Source: Hypericum androsaemum (lineage: Eukaryota; Streptophyta; Magnoliopsida; Malpighiales; Hypericaceae). Taken from it: a stretch of 64,000 nucleotides of DNA. A model generated the notes under the pieces. It was not told where the DNA came from, did not search any database, and saw only the letters and a program-made list of their open reading frames with translations. Of this stretch, positions 13,015 to 22,214 are shown piece after piece. The translations under genes were made by a program, and so were the position numbers. The stretch covers positions 12,460,475-12,524,474 of the forward strand of contig OZ023197.1 of the NCBI GenBank assembly GCA_963995505.1, in the 5' to 3' direction. How positions within the stretch are numbered: the stretch's first letter is position 1; every line of letters starts with the position of its first letter.

Positions 13015-13937
13015 TAGGGGTGAGCATTTGGTATTCGGTATTCAGGATTTTCGGTATTCGGTATTTCAGAATCGATATTTCAATTTACGAAATTTTATTC
13101 GGTATCGACTTTTGAGAAATTTCAGTAAATTTTGATATTCTGTATAATTTTGGTATATACCTATATTATTTCGGTAATACCAAAAATCTAGAAATACTAA
13201 AGTGTAAGTTTACCAACCTATATATATGGAAAAAAAACTACATCCCACTTCCAGAGAACGGTCTCCCCCAACCCCACCCCACCCACTTCCTTCCTTTCTC
13301 TCCTCTTCTCATTTCCTCCCTCCCTCTCTCTCTCTCTATCGGGAAAAAAATCAAAGGGCTCACAGAGTCCACCGGCGACGCCACCAGCCCACCACCACGG
13401 GCCGAGGTCGCGACCACCCCTCTTTCCTATCTTCTCTCTATCTCCATCTAATTTGTGAAATTTTTTTCAATTTAGGATTTCAAAATTTAAGAATTTTAAA
13501 ATTAGATTATAAATTTGTGCCTAATTTGAGGATTTTCAAACATGCAATAATCTGAGTAGTCTTGGCTCTTGTGATTGTTGGAACTTTTTTAGTTTCCCGT
13601 AAGCAACCGTGGGAAAAGGTTAAATATTTGCTATTGTGGTTAGTTTTTAGTTGTTCAAGGAGATGTTCATTTTTTTTAAGATTAAGAAGATGTTCATTCC
13701 AAGCGAAGGAAAATCTGAATTGAATTTGTATTTGTAGGATTAAATTTAAAGTTTGATTTTCTTTTTGAAAATTTTGGTATTTTCGGAATTCGGTATAATA
13801 CCAAAATTTTAATTCGGTATTCACGAGATACCGAAATAATTTTGGTTCGGGATTGGTATGAGTTTTTTTTGTAACTCGGTATTTGATATATTTGGTATTC
13901 GGTATTCGGGATCTGTATATACCGAATGCTCACCCTG
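13015..13937. mobile_element. hAT-like non-autonomous element nested in the MULE
   Basis: The ends TAGGGGTGAGCATT and GAATGCTCACCCTG are inverted repeats, and the 8 bp AGAACAAC stands directly outside both (13007-13014 and 13938-13945). An 8 bp duplication and an A-G-G-G-type terminus fit the hAT superfamily. Subterminal DNA is packed with GGTATTCGGTAT-type motifs in both orientations. The centre, about 13226-13470, is pyrimidine-rich and then GC-rich, like a captured 5' leader. No transposase is encoded. Confidence 0.82.
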
Positions 13938-13945
13938 AGAACAAC
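13938..13945. repeat. hAT target duplication, right
   Basis: AGAACAAC, identical to 13007-13014. Confidence 0.8.
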
Positions 13946-14060
13946 AAAGGTCCAGAAACATAATCATCGCATACTACCGTTTGTGGGGGCAGTGCGTGAG
14001 GCGGAGAGGAAGGGGTCGGGTCCTCCGCCGCCGCCACCGTTCAAACTTCAAACCCGAGGT

Positions 14061-14198
14061 ATGAAGGTCGCAGATGTGTTGGTTGGGGTGGTGGTCGGAG
14101 CGATGACTGTGTTGATAGTCGGCCTCGTGTTCTTCATGTGGTACCGCAATAAGAAGCAGAGGGAGATGGTGATAAAATTGAGTTTTATGAACAAATAA
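14061..14198 (+). pseudogene. Captured fragment inside the MULE encoding a membrane segment
   Basis: From the ATG at 14061 the frame reads a 45-residue peptide with a hydrophobic stretch VLVGVVVGAMTVLIVGLVFF followed by basic W-Y-R-N-K-K-Q-R, the layout of a single-pass membrane anchor. The upstream DNA 13960-14060 is GC-rich, unlike the TIRs. The frame ends in the right TIR. It is best read as a host gene piece picked up by the element (Pack-MULE style); the parent gene is not in the window and I do not recognise it. Confidence 0.4.
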
Positions 14199-16129
14199 GT
14201 GATTATTTTGTAATTTATCATCTTGCCACGTAATCTTACAATTTTTGGAGAAAATCCGACGTGGACTGCCACGTCGTACACAAAATGATGTCGTTTAGAC
14301 GAGCAAAATTCGGGCAGCTGCCCGTGGACCTTTTTATGTTAATTGGAATAAGTATGACTCGATTGGTCAGTTTTTTACCACAAGATACGAAAGTAATTTT
14401 TTACTATACCACAAGGTACTAAAGTAGACTTTTTCCAAAATGTTTTAGTTCTTATCTTATAGCCTCAGTGTTAAAATTATTAAACCTTAAAATACACGTC
14501 GGAAGAGAGTCCCATCAATAAGAACATGGAAGAAAAACAATTCCTTAATTTATTTTGGAAGAAAATTATCATTCAGTACCCCCCCTAACTATAAATGTTT
14601 TTACTTTTGTGCAGTTTGTGATTCAAGAAGCATCAGGTATATATATATATATAGTATTATGAAAAAATTTCCACTTGTGATCACACTTCATGTCCAATTC
14701 CAATGAGTTTTTTTTTTAAATAGATGGGTTAGAAAATTTTCATTAAATAGGCAAATTGTAGCACAGACTAGAGAGAAAAATAACTCACGTGATAGATATT
14801 ATCACATATTCTACAACGAGACTGCGCCGCTATTATAGTGGCCGGTTTTGTTAGTCCACACATTAGTTCCTAATGCTAAAGTAACTTCCATACAAGAGAT
14901 AGCATGTGTCAAGATGCTGATAATAAAAAAATCGATAATCACAATGTCGTCAACTCACAATCTCAATAATATTGCATGCACTATGCAGGTAGGAGAGAGT
15001 CTTCAATGGCCAAGAACCTTAAATCCAGCAGAGCTTAAAGTCCAAACAACTAAAGCAAGAGTCGGTTAATCTAACCTAAAAAACCCAAAAAAGGCTTGTG
15101 TTGTGTGTTTCCCACTTAACCAACCTCTTGCTGCTTAATAAAAGACCAGTAAAAAGCATCCAAGGAATGGTACTTGACTTCCTTTACTCACCATAATCAA
15201 TAGAAAAAGAAAAAAAAAATCAAAGAACTCACTCGGTGTGAGATGTGATGTAATCATGGTAAGTTGGCGACCAAAAAAAGTTTAAAATTTTAGTACCCTA
15301 AATAACTTTAGGTTTGACTTTATATCACGTGCTATAAAATTAATTACTTGTATGATTATTACAAGATAATCTCATCTGATATTACATTTTCAACAAATTT
15401 TTATATACAATTCAAAATCTGATTAACAAATTTTCTACATATAAATTTTGCACTATAACAAACCACAATCCTGTTCGGATGACTCCACAAAGCCAAATCT
15501 CTTTTTGTACATCAGACCACAATTTGGAGTGTTATTTTGGTGCAAAATTGAAAAATAGAAAAGGTTAACAAAGTTATGAAAATATACACAAAACTCTTGA
15601 ATTCTTTCTGCCAACCACTTCGAGTCCAAGTTAGATAATGTTCCAAATGCCACGATTCACAAAAAAAATTCAAAATAAAAATGAATTTAAAATGTCACTT
15701 GAATTACTCAACCAGTCTCATTTTTTTCCAAGCACATATATCCTATCTAACTTCAACTTCACTCGATAGTAATCAAATAGGTTTTTTTATAGATCAACAA
15801 TTCAAGTTCGAGTCAGATATAGTCATTAAAATGTGACAACATTTGTTCAACAAAATTATTATTTTTCTAATAACTCAAGCTCAAATTTTTTATTTAAACT
15901 GAAATAATTCTCTCATTGTTAATCTAAATTATTGTTGGTTAGTAATCAAATGGAAATGGATAAGTATTCAAGTAAAAAAACTACCAAAGAAAAAAAAAGC
16001 AGACACACAAAAAGAAAAAAAAAAGCAGACACACAAGTCAAGCTCAACTGGCTGTTATCCTTAGCAACACAAAAACAAAATATATAAAAAAGAAAAAATA
16101 CATCCATAAATCCCCTAGATCCCATGTCA

Positions 16130-16542
16130 CTCCACTCTCCACACCCCAACCCTTCCTTCCTCTTCACTCCCAAAAAGAGTAAATAGAAAAGAAGAAGAAC
16201 ACCAAAAGGAAAAAAAAAATTAAAAAATGCAGCCTTTCTTCTCCCTTGGCTCCTCTATACTATTATAGCCTCTTCCAATTCCCACCATTGCCAAAGTACT
16301 TGTCTCTCTCCAACCTCAACCATATTTATTCCATAACAAGGGAGAAAAAAAAAGCTGCCATCTTTTTGTCTCATTGGATAAAAAGTTGCTACCTTTATAT
16401 AGCCCATTAGTCCATTGTTTGTTTCAGGTACAAATATGGGATTTTGAAGGGGACCCAGTTGGGGATAAAGTGTAAAGTTGAAGTGGGCTTGATAAAGATT
16501 GAAACTTTATCTCATCTGCCCTTGTAATTCTTGTAAAGAAAG
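16130..16542 (+). promoter_or_regulatory. Promoter and 5' leader region of the RING-H2 gene
   Basis: The 400 bases before the start codon include CCTTTATATAGCCC near 16391-16404, a good TATA candidate, followed by a leader of about 120 bases. The far upstream part belongs to duplicated segment copy B. Confidence 0.45.
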
Positions 16543-18575
16543 ATGATAGCTTCGGGGATGAATTTGGTGATGACAGTGATTGGATTTGGTGTGAGCACTA
16601 TGTTCATTGTGTTCGTGTGCACTCGGCTTATATGTGCTAGGATTCACTTGAATGCCACAAGAAGATCTTTCCCTGTCTCTTCCAGATCTGATCTTAACAT
16701 GGTCAGTGTTTTCCTTTTGTTTCTCTAGCTGTTTGGCTTTGGGGGGATGTTGTTTTGGATTTGCATTGACCATGTCAGGTTTTGAACCCGGGACTTATAG
16801 TGTTAGTGTTGTCTGTTAAGACTCATGAACTAGAGGGATCTTCATTTAGGAGACTGGGTTGCGGGTAGGATGTTTATTTAGGATGTAATTGAATTTCTAT
16901 TTTCGTACTTATATATCGGGGATCGCCCCTCATTTTCTAGCAAAAAAAAAAGTTGGAGGCTTCCTAGTTGTCTTTTCTGCTGTTGATGAAGTAAGTTGGT
17001 GAAGAGGTTCTTGTTTGGTTATAGGAGCAATATTATTGTTTGTGTTTAGGAATCTTAGCTGATGTTGGTTGTTGTTATTGTTGTGTGTGATGCAGTTGGA
17101 AAGAGGGTTGCATGGAATTGAGCCCCTGGTTGTGGTCAACTTCCCCACCAAGAAGTACAGTGAAGGCCTCTTTTCGGCTTCGGAAGATGCGCAGTATGTT
17201 CTTATCTCTTTAGGAAGCTATTGTTTTGTCTGGCTTTTTACATGATTGCTAATGTCTCCATTGGTGTGATTGCTCGTTGTGGCGATCTCCAATCCTATGA
17301 TTAAGTGGTTTCTTTTCCTGTTATAAGCTTAACAAAAGGCGATACATTCTGCTTGCTATTTTTGCCTTTAGGGGAGACCTACCTAACTGTGATCTAAATA
17401 TAGCAAGTTAGGTACTTTGCTTATTGGTATAACATCGAGATGAGTTTGCTATTAAGTGTATGCTTGTTTGGTTTGTCATGTGAATCGAAGGCAGTTCAAA
17501 GAGGATATTGAATCGGCAATTGCAGCAATTTCTATTTTCCTTTCTTTTTAGTAAAAGCCAAGAAGGAAAATAATTGGTAGATCTTGTCATGTTTTGGAAA
17601 AGATATTGAATAGTTAAGCTCTGGTTTTGACTATTTCAATATTGCCAATGTCATATTTTTAAGTACTCAAAGGAGTCGGAGCCTTCTTGTTCTTAAGAAA
17701 TTCCTTTGAAGTTTTACCGTCTCTGCTCTGGTGCTGAATCTTAACGTTTATTATACTGTTCAAGTTGGTCGTCTAGTGTCTATACCCTTTCGCGTTTTCC
17801 TCTAAGCTCAAAAAATGATCCATTTGTTTGATTATTTGCGAATTCTTTTCCAATGATAGTCACCAACATGAAATACTTCCAGTGCTTTCGGAAAAAAATG
17901 CATGTTTTGCAGCACAAGTAGATTAGGCAGGACTTTATTCAAATGTCTTACATGTATTCGGGGGAGGGAGGAATGGAGCCGAAGGATGAGAACTGGCAAG
18001 TTGTTAATAATGTAATTTAGGAAATTATATCATCTGTTTATTTTGTGTATGGCTGCACTTGTCACCTGCTGGGTTCGTGGTTAGCTTATACATGAACCAT
18101 CGTGGCTATTGTAGCAATTCCCTCTTGAAAAGTGTATTGATATTTGCTTGAAAATGGCAGATGCACGGTATGCCTTGCGGAATATCAAGGAGAAGAGATG
18201 CTCCGCATCCTCCCTCACTGTGGGCACTCCTTCCACGTAACATGTATAGATCTATGGTTGAAGCAGCATTCTACTTGCCCTGTCTGCCGAATATCGTTAC
18301 GCGAATGTCCAGACAAGAAGCACGCGATGCAACCCTTGTTCAGTTCAGCTATTCATTCTCAGTTCAGATTCGAGACCGCGGGTAACCAGGCCTATAGTTT
18401 CTCGTTGGGTAGACACAGCGGCTTGCCCTCGAGAATCCCCGGCTGCCAAGTAGCAGATTCTACGCAAGATAGCAACTGCACAACCGTGCCTGCTCCAGCA
18501 GAAGATGCAACCGAAGAAAGTCGGATTACGAAGGCCTCAATAAACAAGCATGTAGAGAGCCCATCCAGTCTATGA
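16543..18575 (+). CDS. ATL-family RING-H2 E3 ubiquitin ligase, 223 aa
   Basis: Three exons join in frame: 16543-16701, 17096-17193 and 18161-18575. Residues 6-32 form one hydrophobic membrane segment ([19 protein letters not shown]), then a basic stretch and the short [14 protein letters not shown] block, which matches the GLD-type region of ATL proteins. The RING-H2 is complete at residues 87-128: C87-x2-C90, C106-x-H108, H111-x2-C114, C125-x2-C128, with the W118 expected for E2 binding. The acidic/serine-rich tail has no known domain. ATL ligases are membrane-anchored and transfer ubiquitin from E2 to targets, often in defence or hormone responses; the target here is unknown. Two introns are unusual, since many ATL genes have none. 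The start ATG is the first in a clean leader. Confidence 0.88.
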
Positions 18576-19960
18576 GTCACGAGACGACGAGTGAACATAG
18601 AAACCACGTCCGAAAATGCTTTCAAGCTCACACAATTGTTACACTTCAGCTACAATGCAGAAGTATTAGAGTCCAATTCTATGGAAGCTCACCCAAGAAA
18701 ATGCATTGTTTTCTCCCTCCCCCTGATGTACATATACTTCTACTTCAGGTGTAATTCTTCTTTCTCCATGTTCTATGCTTGGTTTTCGAAGAAATTTTGT
18801 TGGTTTCAGTGTAAAACTAGAACCAGTTTACCAGCTTGATCAAGGTAGCAGATTTCTCTCAACCACTTAAAAGTTCATGCATATATAAATGGCCTCTCTG
18901 TTTCAACATTGTCCTCTTTGCCTGAAGAAAAGACATTGTCCTACTAATTAATGCTTCTTTTTTAAAAATTAAATGTGTTAGTTTGTTAGTGATCACCTAA
19001 ACTATGAGAGTTTTTCCTCACTAGGCTAAAGTGTACACTCGATCAGAAGTTCTTTTTTGGATAAAACAAAATTGGTATTATGTATTTATTGAATGACCAA
19101 TTCAATTGACTCATGTTTGAGCTGTAGTCTGTAGGTTTGACTTGGGTTCGAGCTCAAACGCAATACTTCACTTGGTTGAGAAAATTTTGTCGCTCTTTGT
19201 GATTAGAACTGACTCGAACCTAAATTAATCAGTTCGTTAATTTTTTTTTAATTTTTTAAAGTGAAATATCATTTTCTTTCTCGTTTTATATCTCTTGTCA
19301 GAAAAAAGTGTGAAGCTTAAGATAAGCCAAAAACAGGTGATTAGGGTGACACTTCCTTTACGACCATTAAGTTGCTACATGGAGAAAAATCCATTAAGAT
19401 TGGAGGGCCTGTCGACCTCAAGATCGTTGAGACCATTAGTGGATGATGCTATTGCTTGCGAGATCAAAAGGCTCAACGACAGGCCACTGAAGTGGAAAAA
19501 CTATGGATGTTCCAACTAAGACATGAGGTTCTGACTTTTTTTATTAGTATTTAAAGTTGAGTATTGTCGGACACTATTTAAAAGAAGATTTTGTTATCGA
19601 CGCAATTTTTTCACTTTTGCCACTTTTTTCTCATTGAATTTTACCTTCGGTTACAACCCTCGCACTATTGTGTGACTGGAGTCACCGCTCATTACATAGG
19701 GATCATCCATGGTTTAGATATTATTACTATATATGTTAATTAATAAAGAAAAATTACTTTTAAAAACCCAAGATATTTTAAATAAATTTAAATCCGTTAA
19801 TACTCGGACCAATTCCTTTCTCATTTTCACAGATGCTACTTTGTCTTTGGGTGGGAGTGATGGATGTTATTCTAAATTTAGATGGTGCCATGAAATGAAA
19901 TCATGAGCCTTCAACGAACACAAAAGTCGTTGAATGCGAATGCCGATTTTTTTCGACACG
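18576..19960. other. Intergenic region after the RING-H2 gene
   Basis: The first few hundred bases are probably 3' UTR. The rest is AT-rich. An open frame of 74 codons at 19295-19519 has no recognisable family and is not called. No other feature seen. Confidence 0.4.
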
Positions 19961-21157
19961 TGATTGTTGAATCGGTTATTTTTTATAACAGAAACACAAA
20001 TTGAAAGTTTAGAATAAAAAAATTGTATATCAAGATTCGGAATTGATGGTGCACTATAGATTTTGGGAAAATTTTCTCCATTCAATCTTAACCACCGAAT
20101 AAACATTTACCGTAACTTGATTTAGAACGTCCTAAAACCTGAACTTGGCACTCGAGCATGCATGGCTTGACTCATTCTAATGTTTCTGTTTTTTATTTTA
20201 TGATTACCTTACAGACTTTCGAGATTTGAGATTCATTTTCGGGATTATAAAGGAACTTAATTACCACGTTATACCCGAATATTTGTGTTCGCTGGGTATT
20301 TGACCCAAATTAGATGATTGGGTCATGACTTGGAGCTCAGTAAATTATTCTATATAAGTAGATCTATGTGTTATAATTGTGAAATTTGAGAGATTCCTAA
20401 AAAGCTTCACTCTCGCCGGGCGTTCCTTTGTCATTTTGCTTTATCTATTGAATTCCTTTATTTGCATAATAGACTTTCCTTTGTTGATGGTTTTTTATGT
20501 CTTGAATTTTTAACATAAATTTGGTGTGTTGTATATTCTAGTTTCATAACAAATGATGATTAACCATGTTTAAAGTATTAATCTATTGTTATGCGTTGTC
20601 AGATTCTATTTAACAGCGATATTCTTAATTATATTTTTATATTCGTAATAATTGTGTGAAATTTGAACACAAATTTTTTTTGAGTGAATCTAAATCTCTT
20701 ACTATTTGGATAACTTTTACTGTTAGATAGGTGCCAACTTTGTGATCACAAGAGAGCCGATCTTTTTTTACGATTTTTTTATATTCAGATTCGGGTACTA
20801 TTAGACTCTATTTAGGTGATGCTAGAGAGCCGATCTTTAGTTCTAGATGAAGTTTGTGAAATTACTACACAAACTAACCAATGAAAGTTGATCTAAGTAG
20901 TAATGGACTTGAATTCACTTAAAGAGATCTTGAGTTCAAGTCTTCGGAATGTAAAAGACTCTATTAACAGAACCACTTCCTAAAATAGAACCCGGCAATA
21001 CCCGACGGTAACACAAGATTCAAAAAGTTACTACACAAACTTACTGGGCTTGAAAATCAGCCCACGTGGACCTGGTCCGTGGATTTGCACTATCCATGTA
21101 ATACGTAACAATATTTTATTTTCCTCGTTTGTGAAATTAAATTTGAAAAATATTACT
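19960..21157 (+). repeat. Upstream module of tandem unit 1
   Basis: This block matches 25920-27140 (unit 2) nearly throughout and 34430-34985 (unit 3) in its right half. Landmarks are GGAATTGATGGTGCAC, CATGCATGGCTTGACTCATTC, ACTACACAAACT and GGGCTTGAAAATCA. It is therefore the promoter side of the repeated gene unit. Confidence 0.75.
20785..20870 (+). pseudogene. Relic of exon 3 coding DNA in the unit 1 promoter
   Basis: AGAGCCGATCTTTAGTTC followed by a form of GATGAAGTTTGTGAAAT closely matches the coding DNA for ENRSLVLDEVCQI in the array genes (38378-38423). Weaker similarity extends upstream to ATATTC, which corresponds to the codons of LIF in LIFHKYGDI. Equivalent relics lie at about 26772-26863 and 34662-34706. 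Confidence 0.5.
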
Positions 21158-21170
21158 AAACTTGGAACTA

Positions 21171-22092
21171 TTTTTTTTAGGGAACACCAACCAATATATA
21201 AAAATCTTTAAGTGAGAAAATTTACAAACAGTAATATATTAAGTTCAAGGGATAGACAACAAACTAGTCTCTCGAGAGCACGTCTAATCTAACCTGCTTA
21301 CAAAACCAATCAGCTAATTGGTTCAGAGGTCTTGGAATGAAAAATAGCGAACACAAAGATAAATTTTCCAACAACCCACGGATACGAATGACAAGGTCTT
21401 TGACTTGCCAGTGGACATGAGCTGTTGGATCATTTACAAAGGAGTACGCCAGATAACAATCAGTTTCAACTTTCGAGGAAACGACATGAAACTTCCGCCC
21501 TATTGAAGAAAGCGTTAGTTCAATAGCCATAAGTTCAGCCTCAAGTGGAGAGGATGCAAGTCTTGCATCGGTTTGACCTACCTTCAATGATAAGGCCTAA
21601 GTGATTCCTTGCAATCGCCACGATCCCAGCCGGGTAGGATGAATCCAGCCAAGAAGCGTCACAATTGTACTTCACAGTTCCAACGTAAGGAACAGTCCAT
21701 GAAGTTGGTCGTGTCGGACCCGAATTCTGATCCACAACATTTGCCCCAACAATCTGCAAATATTCAAAGCACCAATAAAAAACTTTCTGCCCAATTTCAA
21801 TCGGATCAATCTTGTCCCCATCAAAAAAGAATTTGTTCCTGGACATCCAAAAATTCCAGCAAGTGAACAAACCCAAAGAGACCAAGTCATGATCCACATG
21901 ATAAAGAAACTGCAGGAGGAGAGCATTCAACCAATGGCAAAAAGTCACATGAGTTGTACTGTTGAAACTAAAATTAAACTAGCATGTCAAGTAGACCTCG
22001 CATGAGGGTATTAAAATAACATATGCAAAGTAGTTTCATCAGCAAATCTACAAACAATACCAAGAGGAGATCTAGAAAGACATCGCCTATGT
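21171..22092 (-). mobile_element. 5'-truncated LINE with RNase H domain
   Basis: The insertion is flanked by a 13 bp target duplication, AAACTTGGAACTA, at 21158-21170 and 22093-22105. A T-run at 21171-21178 is the poly(A) tail of a minus-strand element. The equivalent place in unit 2 (about 27133) has no insertion. These are the marks of target-primed reverse transcription. The element keeps only the 3' end of ORF2. It lies about 110 bases upstream of the start codon of array gene 1. Confidence 0.85.
21264..21948 (-). pseudogene. LINE ORF2 remnant: RNase H-like domain, frameshifted
   Basis: Read on the minus strand, the first frame (21948-21541) has the plant LINE pre-RNase H signature CWNFWMSRNKFFFDG and then the RNase H strand with its first acidic residue, VKYNCDASWLD. 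A frameshift near 21560-21590 moves the frame to 21587-21264, which continues with LEAELMAIELTLS and VETDCYLAYSFVND, the next acidic residues (E and D) of the RNase H fold. The domain order is right, but the shift and the missing reverse transcriptase make it dead. Confidence 0.8.
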
Positions 22093-22214
22093 AAACTTGG
22101 AACTACTTACTCTCCCCTTCCCTGTCCCCATTTACTCTCTCTCTACCTTAGCTCACTTCAGCTCCCGAGAAGCAACCCAAAACTTGGTGAGCTTGTTTTC
22201 TCTGGGGAGTAGAA

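Larger units (their letters stand above)
12528..14436. mobile_element. Mutator-like element, non-autonomous, long TIRs
   Basis: The left end GGGAAAAGTCCACTTTA and the right end TAAAGTAGACTTTTTCC are inverted repeats, and the similarity continues inward for about 170-200 bp (for example TTGGTCAGTTTTTTACCA at the right against its inverse at the left). The flanks AAAATATTT (12519-12527) and AAAATGTTT (14437-14445) form a 9 bp target duplication with one mismatch. Long TIRs and a 9 bp duplication are the Mutator superfamily signature. Copy A at about 8660 shows the empty site AAAATGTTT. There is no transposase frame. The interior has GC-rich DNA looking like a captured host fragment, plus a nested hAT-like element. 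Confidence 0.85.
12184..15640 (+). repeat. Duplicated segment, copy B (interrupted by MULE)
   Basis: 12184-12527 and 14437 to about 15600 match copy A at 8338-11190. A last matching block (ACAAAAACAAAATATATAAA and following bases) lies at about 16070-16125, so copy A lacks some 450 bases present here. Copy B abuts the RING-H2 gene promoter. Confidence 0.72.

Noticed and set aside
13226..13555. Open frame of 109 codons starting MEKKLHPTSRERSPPTPP
   Set aside because: Low-complexity proline/serine product from a pyrimidine tract inside a hAT-like element; no domain and no splice context.
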